This document shows, one piece after another, positions 1 to 9,521 of a stretch of 64,000 nt of DNA. Below the pieces are notes generated by a model that made no database searches, was not told the origin of the DNA, and saw only the letters and a program-made list of their open reading frames with translations. This stretch comes from Planctomycetota bacterium. GTDB taxonomy: Bacteria > Planctomycetota > Planctomycetia > Planctomycetales > Planctomycetaceae. The stretch spans positions 186,001 to 250,000 of the forward strand of contig JACTNB010000024.1 in NCBI GenBank assembly GCA_014584345.1, read 5' to 3'. A program made the position numbers and the translations under genes. Numbering within the stretch: position 1 is the stretch's first letter; each line of letters starts with the position of its first letter.

Positions 1-274
1 TCTTCTTCGAAAGCAGCACGTAATCCACGCCCCAGGTATCCACACCCACCGAAACAATCCGGTCGCCGTAGCGATCGGCGGCGATCCGCAGGCCTGTCAG
101 GATTTCTTGCCACAAACCGACCACGTTCCAGCGCAGCGTTCCCGCCATGTTGACCGGGCCGTTGCCGAAACGATGCAATTCGTCCAGGGACAGGCGTTGC
201 CCATCAAACAAACCGGCAATCACGCGGCCGCTTTCCGCTCCCAGATCGATTCCCAGATAAACTTGATTACTCAT
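1..274 (-). CDS. rhaB: Rhamnulokinase, N-terminal part (cut by the window edge)
   Basis: The first 91 residues of an FGGY-family sugar kinase are visible; the rest lies beyond base 1. The N-terminus has the ASKHA phosphate-binding pattern (GIDLGAESGRV), then HRFGNGPV and LRWNVVGLWQEI, which match rhamnulokinases better than xylulokinases or glycerol kinases. The VGVDTWGVDYVLL stretch is also conserved there. The family phosphorylates L-rhamnulose to L-rhamnulose-1-phosphate in the cytoplasm. The ATG at 274 overlaps no upstream gene; cstA ends 120 bases upstream on the same strand. The gap holds a 7-bp inverted repeat (302-308 with 314-320). No rhaA or rhaD is visible here. The family call is firm; the exact substrate is inferred. 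Confidence 0.85.
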   Translation of the reverse strand, partial: MSNQVYLGIDLGAESGRVIAGLFDGQRLSLDELHRFGNGPVNMAGTLRWNVVGLWQEILTGLRIAADRYGDRIVSVGVDTWGVDYVLLSKK

Positions 275-394
275 TGCGTTTTTGCCATCTCACGAAGTTT
301 CGCGGGAGTGCTCCTCCCGCACGAACAGATCCACCTCCGCGGCACGGTGTTCCTTGGTCCTGGCGGCAGCGGCCAGGCACGGAGCAACCAGGCC

Positions 395-2206
395 TCAATG
401 TCCACCGGAAGTGAACAGGGCGGAATTGCCCAGGTTTCGTTCCAGGGGGGGGAGCGCCTCTTCGAGCACGCCCCGGGATTTCTGCCAGACAATTAACCCT
501 TCGATGACCATCCAGATTTGCATCGACATAATCAAGGCACCGAACCCGAACAGCAGAAACTGCCCCGTCCACAACCAGCCCGATTCCGGGTTGAACATCT
601 GCCACAACATGGCCCAGGCTGGCATGATCAGCATGATAATCATGGGAATCGCCACGGGGGCCACGCGCTTGCCCCGACGCCATAAATAGAAGAAGGTCAC
701 CATCAACGCCAGGCCGGCCAGCAGTTGATTGGTCGCCCCGAACAGAGGCCACAAAATCAAGCCTCCCGTTCCCAGCTTCCCGCTGGGCCCGGGCAACATC
801 GCCACCGCCAGCCCACACCCCACCGCCACCCCGGTGGCAACGTATTTATCCTTGAGCGGCGCAATATGCAGCGTCCCCCCCAGTTCCTGGATGACGTACC
901 GTTGCAAACGCGTGGCGGTATCCAGCGTGGTCGCGGCAAAACAGGCCACCAGCACGGCGATCGTCCCCGTGGCCAGCACGAGGGGAATCCCCAGGGCCGT
1001 CAGAAAATTCGCGCCGCCATCCACGAAGGCCCCCACCGTTTGCGGCAGCCTGAAATCATTCCACGAGTGCCCCACGCCGTAACGCGAATTCCAGGCTTCC
1101 AGGCCCGTCAGCATCTGGCCATCCACCATCACGCCCATCCCCAGTCCGGCCGTGCAGCACAGAATCACCAGCACCGCCAGCATCCCTTCCAGCAGCATGC
1201 CCCCGTAACCGACATACTGGGCATCGGGCTCGCTGGCAATCTGCTTGCTCGTGGTGCCACTGCTCACCAGGCAGTGAAACCCGCTACAGGCCCCGCAGGC
1301 AATGGTGATGAATAGAAACGGCCAGATCGGCGGGGCATCCGCCGGGATGTTCGTCGCTATCGCCGGCGCGCTCGAAGCCAGATCGATTTTGTTCGTCATC
1401 CCCGCCACTAGCACACCCGCGACCAGCAACACCAGCGCCACCATCAGTTGATGACTATTGATATAGTCGCGGGGCTGCAACAGAATCCAGACCGGCAACA
1501 CCGAGGCAAAAAAGCAATAAATCATCAACCCCACCGTCCACAAAATCACCGGGTTGCCCCAACTTTCCGGCAGGCTGATCGGTAGCCAGTACACCCCTAC
1601 TGCCACCGCCAGGTACAGCAACAACAAGGCGATAATCGATGGAATCAGCAGGCCGCCATGGCCCTTGTACACCCACAGGCCAATCCCAACCGCCAGCGGC
1701 ATCGCCAGCCAGACCGACAATACCGAGGCCGGATACATGCTGAAGATCATCGCGATCACCAGTCCGAAAATCGCCAGCACCACCGTCAATGCAAAAAACA
1801 GAATCAGCAACAGCAGCAGACGGGCACGACGCGAAATCAGCCGACCCGCCACTTCGCCCACTGTTTGCCCCCGATTCCGTAGCGACACCACCAGCGCCCC
1901 CAGATCGTGAACCGCACCGATGAAGATCGAACCGAACACCACCCACAGCAAGGCGGGCAGCCAGCCCCAGAAGACCGCAATCGCCGGTCCGACAATCGGG
2001 CCCGTACCCGCGATACTGGTGAAGTGATGCCCGAAGATGACACTTTTCTTCGTCGGCACGTAATCGATGTTGTCCCGCAGTTCCTCGCTGGGAACCAGAG
2101 CGGAAGCATCCAGTTGAAACAACCTTTTCGACAGATAACGACCGTACGTGTTGTAGGCCACAAGGAATCCGAAAAACGACAGGATGGCAACCAGCAGAGT
2201 CAACAT
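395..2206 (-). CDS. cstA: Carbon starvation protein CstA family transporter
   Basis: A 603-residue, very hydrophobic protein with many membrane helices. It opens with the CstA signature region (AYNTYGRYLSKRLF, then the VPTKKSVIFGHHFTSIAGTG stretch) and has the conserved GACSGFHCLVSSGTTSKQ segment in the middle. CstA proteins are inner-membrane transporters for peptides or pyruvate, induced on carbon limitation. I start at the ATG at 2206 because GAGG lies just upstream; a GTG seven codons earlier is less likely. The small CstA partner YbdD/YjiX was looked for downstream and not found. Family identity is firm; the substrate cannot be read from sequence. Confidence 0.93.
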   Translation of the reverse strand: MLTLLVAILSFFGFLVAYNTYGRYLSKRLFQLDASALVPSEELRDNIDYVPTKKSVIFGHHFTSIAGTGPIVGPAIAVFWGWLPALLWVVFGSIFIGAVHDLGALVVSLRNRGQTVGEVAGRLISRRARLLLLLILFFALTVVLAIFGLVIAMIFSMYPASVLSVWLAMPLAVGIGLWVYKGHGGLLIPSIIALLLLYLAVAVGVYWLPISLPESWGNPVILWTVGLMIYCFFASVLPVWILLQPRDYINSHQLMVALVLLVAGVLVAGMTNKIDLASSAPAIATNIPADAPPIWPFLFITIACGACSGFHCLVSSGTTSKQIASEPDAQYVGYGGMLLEGMLAVLVILCCTAGLGMGVMVDGQMLTGLEAWNSRYGVGHSWNDFRLPQTVGAFVDGGANFLTALGIPLVLATGTIAVLVACFAATTLDTATRLQRYVIQELGGTLHIAPLKDKYVATGVAVGCGLAVAMLPGPSGKLGTGGLILWPLFGATNQLLAGLALMVTFFYLWRRGKRVAPVAIPMIIMLIMPAWAMLWQMFNPESGWLWTGQFLLFGFGALIMSMQIWMVIEGLIVWQKSRGVLEEALPPLERNLGNSALFTSGGH

Positions 2207-2597
2207 GTTTCTACCTCGAGCTCTCACGACAGGCGGATTGCTGCAATCCCGCTTTCACCCACCGGAACGATCGCGTATGTTCACTCGGCGGAAAGCGGGA
2301 CAGGCAATATCAGCACACTATAACAAGAAATTCCGATCCGAGTGAAACGTTGCCATGCCGTTTCCCCGGGATCCTGCCAGGAAATTGTCTGCCTCTCGAC
2401 CGAGCATCCCGTGGATGTAATGCGGGCCACGGCTCTGCGAGCCGTGCAATTGCAAGAAAATGCTTGAATATACGCACGGCTCGCCGTCCGTGGCATGCGA
2501 AATGGCGTCAATCATCGGGTTTCCAGGGCCTCGACTCGGCGTGTCCTCTCCCGCAAGGCCGGACACAACAAGGGCTCGGGCTATCATTCTGGCCCGT
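2207..2597. other. Intergenic region upstream of cstA
   Basis: No coding frame here resembles a protein. It separates cstA from the glcD-type gene on the same strand, so it should hold the cstA promoter, although I could not pick convincing -35/-10 boxes. The middle is occupied by a palindromic repeat of family B (2426-2494). Confidence 0.6.
2426..2494. repeat. Dispersed palindromic repeat, family B, copy 1
   Basis: Two stem units, gccacggctctgcgagccgtg and gcacggctcgccgtccgtggc, flank a short A-rich centre. The outer ends (gccacgg ... ccgtggc) and the inner units are complementary, so it can fold as one long imperfect hairpin or two small ones. The same design and much of the same sequence recur at 37617-37690. 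It is non-coding. Confidence 0.75.
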
Positions 2598-4022
2598 TCA
2601 GCCGGTCGGCGGAGGCACTTCCTCGGGAATCAGCTTGCCCCGCGAAACCTCGCCATGGGGGTTGAAGACCTCGCGAATCTGCCGGAACAGTTCCAGATCG
2701 GCTTCCGTGAACATTTTACTCATGAACTCGATTTTTTCGACGCCGATCCCGTGTTCGCCGGTAACGGTTCCGCCGAATTCGAGACATTTTTCCAGAATTT
2801 CGCCGCTGGCTGCCAGCACGCGCTGAATCTGTTCTGGGTTGCGTTCATCGAACAGCAGGATGGGGTGGATATTCCCATCCCCGGCGTGGAACACGTTGAA
2901 AATCAACAGCTGATACTTTTCCGCTACCTCGAGCACGAACCGCAGCAGTTCGGGAAGTCGAGTTCGAGGCACTACGCCATCCTGCGTACAGAAACTGGTG
3001 CTGATTTTTCCGATAGCGCCAAAGGCCTGCTTGCGGCATTTCCACAGGGCATCCCGTTCCCGTGGAGTGGTCGCCTTGCGGATCTCCCGGCAGCCACCCG
3101 CGGTGCAGATCTCGTCAACCCGGGCGATTTCCTCGGTCGTGGCGCAGGCCGGACCATCGACTTCGATAATCAACACGGCACCGGCATCGATCGGCATGCC
3201 GTGGTGGTAGCGATCCTCGATCGCGCGGAGCATCCCCTGGTCCATCAATTCCAGGGCTGCCGGGATGATCCCCGCCCCGATGATTTCGCTGACCACGCGG
3301 ACGGCATCGTCGAGGGTCTCGAATATTGCCAGGCGCGTTTGCCACGATTCCGGATTCGGCTCGAGCCGGACGATTGCCTTTGTACAAAATCCCAGAGTCC
3401 CTTCACTACCCGTGAACAGCCCCGCCAGATCCCACTCGCCAGTCATTCCCTGGGGACCTCCCAACTGGACTATCGTCCCCTCCGGAAGCACAATCTCCAG
3501 TCCCAATACGTGATTCGAGGTCACGCCATATTTTAATGTGTGGGGTCCACCCGCGTTGGTGGCAACATTTCCGCCGATCGTCGAGGCTCCGGCACTGGAA
3601 GGGTCCGGCGCGAAATGCAGACCCGTTCCCACCAAAGCCTGATTCAATCGGCCATTCACCACCCCTGCATCCACCACGGCGTAACGATCCACCAGATTGA
3701 TCTCGTGAATGGTGTGCATCCGCGACAGGCAGATCATCACGCCTCCCCCCAGCGCCAGGCAACCACCCGCCAGGCTCGTCCCGGCCCCGCGCGGCACAAC
3801 GGGGACTTGCGCCCGGTGACAGATACGCAGCACCGCGGAAAGTTCCTGTGGCGACCGGGGAAACAGCACCAGATCGGGCAGACTCCGTTCCACCATGTAG
3901 CCATCGGATTCATACACCAGCCGTTCGACGACGTCGCGTAGAATCTGCCCCGGCTGCAGCACCTGCTCCAACTCGGGCAAAATCCGGGAAATCACGGGAG
4001 AACACTCGGTAGAGACACTCAT
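2598..4022 (-). CDS. glcD: FAD-linked oxidase, glycolate oxidase subunit GlcD type
   Basis: A 474-residue flavoprotein of the FAD-binding type 4 (PCMH/VAO) family. The N-terminal half has the flavin motif PRGAGTSLAGGCLAL and the GASTIGGNVATNAGG loop; the C-terminal half has FNVFHAGDGNIHP and GTVTGEHGIGVEK, all hallmarks of GlcD and D-lactate dehydrogenase-like enzymes. These oxidise 2-hydroxy acids such as glycolate or D-lactate to the keto acid at the membrane. The ATG at 4022 is chosen over upstream in-frame starts because the conserved region follows it at the usual distance and GAAGGG lies upstream. No glcE or glcF is next to it, so the partner subunits must be elsewhere or it acts alone; the substrate is inferred. 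Confidence 0.88.
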   Translation of the reverse strand: MSVSTECSPVISRILPELEQVLQPGQILRDVVERLVYESDGYMVERSLPDLVLFPRSPQELSAVLRICHRAQVPVVPRGAGTSLAGGCLALGGGVMICLSRMHTIHEINLVDRYAVVDAGVVNGRLNQALVGTGLHFAPDPSSAGASTIGGNVATNAGGPHTLKYGVTSNHVLGLEIVLPEGTIVQLGGPQGMTGEWDLAGLFTGSEGTLGFCTKAIVRLEPNPESWQTRLAIFETLDDAVRVVSEIIGAGIIPAALELMDQGMLRAIEDRYHHGMPIDAGAVLIIEVDGPACATTEEIARVDEICTAGGCREIRKATTPRERDALWKCRKQAFGAIGKISTSFCTQDGVVPRTRLPELLRFVLEVAEKYQLLIFNVFHAGDGNIHPILLFDERNPEQIQRVLAASGEILEKCLEFGGTVTGEHGIGVEKIEFMSKMFTEADLELFRQIREVFNPHGEVSRGKLIPEEVPPPTG

Positions 4023-4553
4023 CAAAAATCCCTTCGCATGTGCGGGGCAGGCGGACTCCCTCATTCTAACCCTTGTCTCTTGCCACATCCACAATGCACC
4101 CACGCAGGCAGGGATCCGCCTCGGCGTTTCACCGCGCGCGTCGGAATGCAGGGCGTCTCTTCCGTCAAAGTCTGTTGCCTGTCATCGGTGGTTTTTTTAC
4201 TACGGCAGGGTTTCCTGTCTGTTGTTCGAGCCTCCGCTGGGCACGCTATGGTTCCGCAGTTCTACCCCTTCCTGTGTGTCATGAACACACGCTCTGAGCG
4301 TATCGTCGTGATAGTCCAGTCCGACGAAAGCGGTTATACTCGGCATCTCGGCGACTTCTTGATTGGGACATGAAATTCATCCCCGGCAGCGTAGCCGATC
4401 GAAGCACGACAGACGTTCATCCCCATTTGGCCTGGCCAGTCCCTTTTGGGTTACTCGTTGACAGGTAGTGTCACAGGCAAAACCTGTGACACACCGCCTG
4501 AAAAACAAACAGTGACAGACCACCAGCACATGGAAATTTCCGAGGGACTGCCA
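4023..4553. other. Divergent promoter region between glcD and the sugar ABC ATPase
   Basis: About 530 bases between divergently transcribed genes. No frame looks coding. It must contain the promoters for both genes. The only clear structure is a perfect palindrome at 4468-4492. Confidence 0.55.
4468..4492. promoter_or_regulatory. Perfect 10-bp inverted repeat upstream of the ABC ATPase gene
   Basis: Arms gtgtcacagg and cctgtgacac are perfect complements around a 5-base spacer (caaaa). The element lies about 60 bases upstream of the ATG at 4554, where a repressor operator for a sugar transporter could sit. It could equally be a short dispersed hairpin repeat, since similar small palindromes are scattered through this window. 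No second copy was seen here. Confidence 0.4.
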
Positions 4554-6053
4554 ATGAATTCCACCGCCGATGACAGTGTGCTGCTGCGGATGCAGGGGAT
4601 TACGAAACACTTTGGGCCGACGGTCGCGCTGGCGGACGTCTCGTTGCAAATTCGCCGCGGACGGGTACTGGCCCTGATCGGAGAGAACGGCGCGGGCAAA
4701 AGCACGCTGATGAAAATTCTCAGTGGCGCCACCGCGCCCGATTCGGGCAACATCCTGTTCGAGGGCCAGGCGTATCATCCTCGCGATCCCCATGCCGCCC
4801 GACTGGCGGGTGTGAGTATGATTTATCAGGAACTCACCATCGCGCCCGACTTGAGTATTGAAGACAACATCCTGCTGGGATGCGAATCGTCCCGCTGGGG
4901 ATTGCTGGACAGGACGGCGCAACGGCAACGTATGCGCGAGGCCATCTCGTTGCTCGGCTTGACGGGCTATCCGTTGCACTGGCCGGCGCGCAAGGTCTCT
5001 CCTGGCGTACAGCAATTGATCGAAATCGCCCGCGCCCTGGTCATCGATTCCCGGGTGGTCATCTTCGACGAGCCCACCAGTTCTCTGACCGCCGCCGACG
5101 CCGCTCGACTGTTCGAGGTGATTCGCCTGCTGAAGCTACGGGGCCTCGGCATTGCCTACATCAGCCACTTCCTGGAGGAAATTCGGGGGCTGTGCGACGA
5201 TTATCTTGTCCTGCGGGACGGCAGGAGCGTCGGCTCGGGAGAACTGACTGATACCAGCGACGCGCAAATCGTGCGGTTGATGATTGGGCGTGAAGTCGCA
5301 GACCTGTTTCCCACCGTTCCCCACCACGCTGGCGATGTCTTGCTGGATGTGAGCCTGCTGACGAGCCGTACGCATCCCGCGGAGATTTCGCTGCAACTGC
5401 GGCGGGGAGAAATTGTCGGCCTGGCCGGGTTAATTGGTTCCGGCCGCACGGAGTTCCTGCGTTGCCTGTACGGGCTCGATCCGATTCGCTCGGGAGCGGT
5501 ACGGGTGGGCCGGCTGCAACCGGCCCCCCGACCAGCCGCTCGCATCCGGTCTGGCATGGGCATGGTATCGGAAGATCGGAAATCCGAAGGCCTGGCGCAA
5601 GGGCTATCGGTCATGGACAACCTGACCTTGTCCCGCCTGTCGCCATACAGTTGTTGGGGCTGGCTCAATCCGCGGCGCCGCCTGGTGGCCACGCAAGCCG
5701 CCATGGAGCAATTGCAGGTCAAGGCCCGGCATCCCCGGCAGGCCGTCAGCGAGCTTTCCGGAGGGAACCAGCAGAAGGTGGCCCTGGCCCGGGTACTGCA
5801 TCAACAGGCGGACCTGCTGCTGCTCGACGAGCCGACACGCGGTATCGATGTAGGAACCAAGGCGGAAATTTACCGGTTGATGGGCTCGGCAGCGGCGGAG
5901 GGAAAGGCCGTGCTGTTCATCAGCTCGTATCTACCCGAGTTGATGGCGGTGTGCGATCGGATTGGCGTGATGAGTCGCGGCAGACTACTCGACGTCCGGC
6001 CGGCTCGGGAGTGGACCGAAGAGGCGATCATGCAGTTGGCGGTCAAGTCGTGA
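4554..6053 (+). CDS. Sugar ABC transporter ATP-binding protein (RbsA/MglA type)
   Basis: A 499-residue protein with two fused nucleotide-binding domains, the normal length for RbsA/MglA/XylG. Domain 1 has Walker A GENGAGKST (43-51), Walker B VVIFDEPTSSL, and the degenerate signature SPGVQQLIEIA usual in this subfamily. Domain 2 has the degenerate P-loop GLIGSGRTEF, a good signature LSGGNQQKVALAR and Walker B LLLLDEPTRGID. These proteins power import of ribose, galactose, xylose or related sugars at the inner membrane. The ATG at 4554 follows GAGG at a good distance; in-frame upstream starts lack this. The gene has no permease or binding-protein gene beside it: upstream is divergent, downstream is a convergent kinase. 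The sugar is unknown. Confidence 0.92.
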   Translation: MNSTADDSVLLRMQGITKHFGPTVALADVSLQIRRGRVLALIGENGAGKSTLMKILSGATAPDSGNILFEGQAYHPRDPHAARLAGVSMIYQELTIAPDLSIEDNILLGCESSRWGLLDRTAQRQRMREAISLLGLTGYPLHWPARKVSPGVQQLIEIARALVIDSRVVIFDEPTSSLTAADAARLFEVIRLLKLRGLGIAYISHFLEEIRGLCDDYLVLRDGRSVGSGELTDTSDAQIVRLMIGREVADLFPTVPHHAGDVLLDVSLLTSRTHPAEISLQLRRGEIVGLAGLIGSGRTEFLRCLYGLDPIRSGAVRVGRLQPAPRPAARIRSGMGMVSEDRKSEGLAQGLSVMDNLTLSRLSPYSCWGWLNPRRRLVATQAAMEQLQVKARHPRQAVSELSGGNQQKVALARVLHQQADLLLLDEPTRGIDVGTKAEIYRLMGSAAAEGKAVLFISSYLPELMAVCDRIGVMSRGRLLDVRPAREWTEEAIMQLAVKS

Positions 6054-6099
6054 GCGGACCTGCCGGAAACGCTGCAGAAGTGCTGCCGCGAGTTCGCGT

Positions 6100-7722
6100 T
6101 CAAGGGGTGCTGCCATTAAGCTCCCGCAGGGTGGTCAACTCGGGAAACATGCGTTCGAGGGTCACCTCGGGGCGTTTAAGCTGAAGCGTGTTCGCGAGAA
6201 TTGTATCCCGCAGCAGTGGCTTCATGGGACCATTGAGTTCCTCGGAGAGCCGTCTCAGGTTTTCTCGCAGGATCTGATCGGACTTGGCGTATTCCTTCTT
6301 GAGCGAGGCAATGGCGGCCCGGCCAGCAAAGCCGCTGGGAACAAGATTGAATTTGTCTCCACTCGCCTGTTGTTCAATAAAACTTTCAAACAGTTTGCTT
6401 GCTTCGTTGAAGCGGCCCTGGTTGAGGTACAGAATGGCCAGTCGTTCCTCGGCCCGCCAGCGCTCTTCCGTGTTGGGATGGTACACGCGGAGGGCCTTCC
6501 AGGCATCTTCGCTGCTCCCCAGCAGCATGGCTTCGGCGAATTGTTCACGTGCGATGTCGCGCTTGGTGGCATCGAGAGGAGGCTTTTGCGGAAACCGGGG
6601 ACGCGCCGCCCATCCCAGGGAGGCTCCCAATAGCAGAAAAAGTATTCCTAAAACGGCGAATTGCCGGAATTGCCAGGGGCGGCCCGGCTCGCGGGAAGGC
6701 TTCTCGATGGTTCCGGTCGCCGATTCAAACGCGGACAGGCTGACGTCCCCCTGATCCGACTGCAGCGACTTCGAGATGCGACGGATTTCATTGAGCAACG
6801 CACCGGCATCCGGATAACGCTCCTCGGGTTTCTTGGCCATCATCCGATGCACCAGGTTGCAGATTGCGGGAGGCAAATCGGGACGCCGGCGCCCCAGGGG
6901 CGAAGGCTGACTGTTGACTTGCTTCATGGCTATGGCGATCGCCGTTTCGCCACGGAATGGCGGTCGACCTGCAAACATGTGGTAGCAGGTTACCCCGAAC
7001 GAGTAGATGTCGCTACGCTGATCGACCTTGTTCCCCTGTACCTGCTCCGGGCTCATGTACAAGGGCGTGCCCATCGTCACGCCTTCCTGCGTGAGATTGA
7101 GACGCTCGCCCCCAAGCGTCAGTTGGGCCAGGCCAAAATCGGCGATTTTGATGATCCCCTTGCGGTTGATGAGGATGTTTTCCGGCTTGATGTCGCGATG
7201 CACAATCCCCGCTTCTCCCGCCTTCTGCAGGGCAGAGGCGATTTGTCGCATGATATGCAACGCCACCGGTAATTCGGGCGGCCCCTTGCGGCTGATGAAT
7301 TCCTTCAGATTCTTGCCCTGCACGTATTCCTGGGCAATAAAATGCAGCCCCTCCGCACAACCGATGGTGTAGACCTGAACGATGTTGATGTGGTTCAGAT
7401 TGGCGGCCGCCATGGCCTCGGTTTTGAAACGCTCCAGGTACGTGGCGTCCGTCACCAGCGCACTTTTCATCACTTTCACGGCCACGTGACGATTGAGCGC
7501 GGTTTGCTCGGCTAGATATACATCTGCCATACCCCCCTTCCCCAGACGGCGGATCAGGCGGAATTCTCCTAACTGACGCCCCGACAGATCCTGCTGTTGC
7601 TCGCCCCCATTCCCCCCGTCCGCCGAGGATGCCTTCGGGGAATGGGCGGTCTGCTGCGGCGCATTCGTTTCCACATGCTCGCCTCCGTCGCTACCGGAGT
7701 GAAAATATTCAGTTTCGCTCAC
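6100..7722 (-). CDS. Membrane-anchored Ser/Thr protein kinase (PknB-like)
   Basis: A 540-residue protein. Residues 1-50 are a polar, disordered leader; 51-320 form a complete Hanks-type kinase domain with the glycine loop GKGGMADVY (61-69), catalytic-site Lys83 (VAVKV), HRDIKPEN with Asp177, and DFG at 195-197. One membrane helix follows at about 355-373. The C-terminal 165 residues look helical and TPR-like (RFNEASKLFESFIEQQ). So the kinase faces the cytoplasm and the short repeat domain lies across the membrane. The start is a GTG preceded by GGAAGGG. Planctomycetes carry many such kinases; the targets are unknown. It is convergent with the ABC ATPase gene and 46 bases from it. Confidence 0.93.
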   Translation of the reverse strand: MSETEYFHSGSDGGEHVETNAPQQTAHSPKASSADGGNGGEQQQDLSGRQLGEFRLIRRLGKGGMADVYLAEQTALNRHVAVKVMKSALVTDATYLERFKTEAMAAANLNHINIVQVYTIGCAEGLHFIAQEYVQGKNLKEFISRKGPPELPVALHIMRQIASALQKAGEAGIVHRDIKPENILINRKGIIKIADFGLAQLTLGGERLNLTQEGVTMGTPLYMSPEQVQGNKVDQRSDIYSFGVTCYHMFAGRPPFRGETAIAIAMKQVNSQPSPLGRRRPDLPPAICNLVHRMMAKKPEERYPDAGALLNEIRRISKSLQSDQGDVSLSAFESATGTIEKPSREPGRPWQFRQFAVLGILFLLLGASLGWAARPRFPQKPPLDATKRDIAREQFAEAMLLGSSEDAWKALRVYHPNTEERWRAEERLAILYLNQGRFNEASKLFESFIEQQASGDKFNLVPSGFAGRAAIASLKKEYAKSDQILRENLRRLSEELNGPMKPLLRDTILANTLQLKRPEVTLERMFPELTTLRELNGSTP

Positions 7723-8183
7723 AAGCGTACCCTTCCCGGGTTATTCATCCAGGTTTTATTCATTCAAGAGGAGGAATTCCACGCAACAACGCAGGAGAAC
7801 AGGAGCCCCGCAATTCCGTGGATGCTCGAGCCGTTAGGCCACAAGCAAACCCCACCGCCGCGGTTTCTTCCTGGCAGCGACCACCTGTTGCCGACTTTCT
7901 ATCCAGCATTCTACGACAGGCATCCCCCAGGAAACAAACTTCCCGCAAGAAAAAACCGCGCGAGACGGGAAGATGTCCTGTCTACCTCTGCGGACGGGAT
8001 GGTGTCATCCCCGGGACAGGCCTTTTCAAGGAGACCGTCCGGGAGCCTGTGTGCATCGAGTTGTTGGTCCCGCGGGGGCAGGGGGGGAAACTCGTCCCAG
8101 TTATTCTCGCGACGTGCCCGAACTCCACTACCTGCCACACGGCGGCGGCGTTTTTCGCGATTTGCAGACGGGCGGAATTCGGG
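7723..8183. other. Intergenic region between nhaA and the kinase gene
   Basis: About 460 bases between two genes transcribed leftward. No frame looks coding and no repeat of the families seen elsewhere was found. It must hold the 3' end of the nhaA transcript and the kinase promoter. I saw no clear terminator. Confidence 0.5.
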
Positions 8184-9521
8184 TTACCCCTCGGCTGTTT
8201 CAGAGATCACTTTCCCGGTGGACAGCAGTGTCATGCCTATCACCGCACTTAGGATCGAACCCATCAGCACACCGACCTTTGCGGAACGTAAATCCTCGTT
8301 CTGCAAGGCCAGTTCACTGATGAACAATGCCATCGTGAATCCAATCCCCGCCAGAAACCCGCCTCCCACCAGATGCCGCCAGCCGACTCCCTCGGGCATG
8401 CCCGCCAGTCCGAAGGATTTGGCCAGCCAACTGAACAGCACGATCCCCACGGGCTTGCCGACCACCAGGCCAAGCATCACGGCCAAGGCAACATGCGAGG
8501 TGACATCCGAAAGCGCGATCGGCACCCCCGCATTCGCCAGTGCGAAGAGCGGCATGATCACAAACGCCACCCACGGATGCAGCACGTAGATTAAATAGGC
8601 CAGAGGCGAAACGGTTTCGGTTGTGGTCCAACGGTGCTTGATCACTTTCGCCACCCGGGCAGGCTGCCGTTCCCAGTCCTCCCCATGAAACAGACGTCCC
8701 GCGCGCTCATTCAACTTCTGGGCAAAATCGACGGAAAGATAAGCCCGAGCCGGGGTGAGCAATCCCAGAATCACGCCGGCAATCGTCGCGTGGATGCCCG
8801 ATTCGTGAAACCCGATCCAGATGATGATCCCGATAATGGTATAGACCGCCCGGCTGCGGGCGCCCACCCGCTGCATCAGCAGCACCAGCAGGGTCCCCAC
8901 GATCCCCAACGTCAGCCACTGGTATTGCACCGCTGCCGTATAACCCAGGGCAATCACCAGAATCGCGCCAATATCGTCCACAATCGCCAGCGATAGCAGC
9001 ATCACGCGCAATCCCGCGGGGATTCTGGGACCCAATAAGGCCATGCAGCCCACCACGAAGGCGATGTCCGTCGCCATGGGAATCCCCCAGCCCCGCTGCG
9101 CCACCTGGCCTTGTTCCATCATTAGATACACCGCGGCCGGGACGACCATCCCCCCCACCGCGGCCGCCACCGGCAAGGCGGCCCGGCTGAACTCTCCCAG
9201 TTCACCCAGCACCATTTCCCGCTTCACTTCCAGACCAATCACGAAAAAAAAGATGACCATCAGACCATCATTGATCCAGTGCTTCAGCGAATGCTTCAAG
9301 GCATAACTGCCGATTTCGATGCCGATCGGCGTGCTCCAGAATGCCCGGTAACTGTCCGACCACGGTGAATTCGCCACAATCAACGCCAGCAGCGCACAAC
9401 AAATCAAGACAATCCCACTCGCGGCCTCCACATGCAGAAAATGCGCCAGCGGTTTGAAGAATATCTGTACCGGCTCCACGGGAAACACGGCTTCCGTCTC
9501 TTCCGGATGATGGTTTGCCAC
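8184..9521 (-). CDS. nhaA: Na+/H+ antiporter NhaA
   Basis: A 445-residue, twelve-helix-type membrane protein. It has the NhaA signature GIPMATDIAFVVG, with Asp152 matching Asp133 of the E. coli protein, and LAIVDDIGAILVIA, with Asp182-Asp183 matching the essential Asp163-Asp164 pair that binds Na+ and protons. The helix IND GLMVIFFFVIGLEVKRE region is also typical. NhaA exchanges internal Na+ for external H+ and controls pH and salt balance. Translation starts at a GTG preceded by AAGGAG. The protein is somewhat longer than E. coli NhaA (388 residues), mostly at the N-terminus and between helices. It is an isolated gene; no nhaR-like regulator is adjacent. Confidence 0.95.
   Translation of the reverse strand: MANHHPEETEAVFPVEPVQIFFKPLAHFLHVEAASGIVLICCALLALIVANSPWSDSYRAFWSTPIGIEIGSYALKHSLKHWINDGLMVIFFFVIGLEVKREMVLGELGEFSRAALPVAAAVGGMVVPAAVYLMMEQGQVAQRGWGIPMATDIAFVVGCMALLGPRIPAGLRVMLLSLAIVDDIGAILVIALGYTAAVQYQWLTLGIVGTLLVLLMQRVGARSRAVYTIIGIIIWIGFHESGIHATIAGVILGLLTPARAYLSVDFAQKLNERAGRLFHGEDWERQPARVAKVIKHRWTTTETVSPLAYLIYVLHPWVAFVIMPLFALANAGVPIALSDVTSHVALAVMLGLVVGKPVGIVLFSWLAKSFGLAGMPEGVGWRHLVGGGFLAGIGFTMALFISELALQNEDLRSAKVGVLMGSILSAVIGMTLLSTGKVISETAEG

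Noticed and set aside
271..492. Short frame ending in an ATGA overlap with rhaB, considered as the CstA partner YbdD
   Set aside because: Its sequence has no YbdD/YjiX features, overlaps the cstA 3' end and looks like a chance frame in GC-rich DNA.
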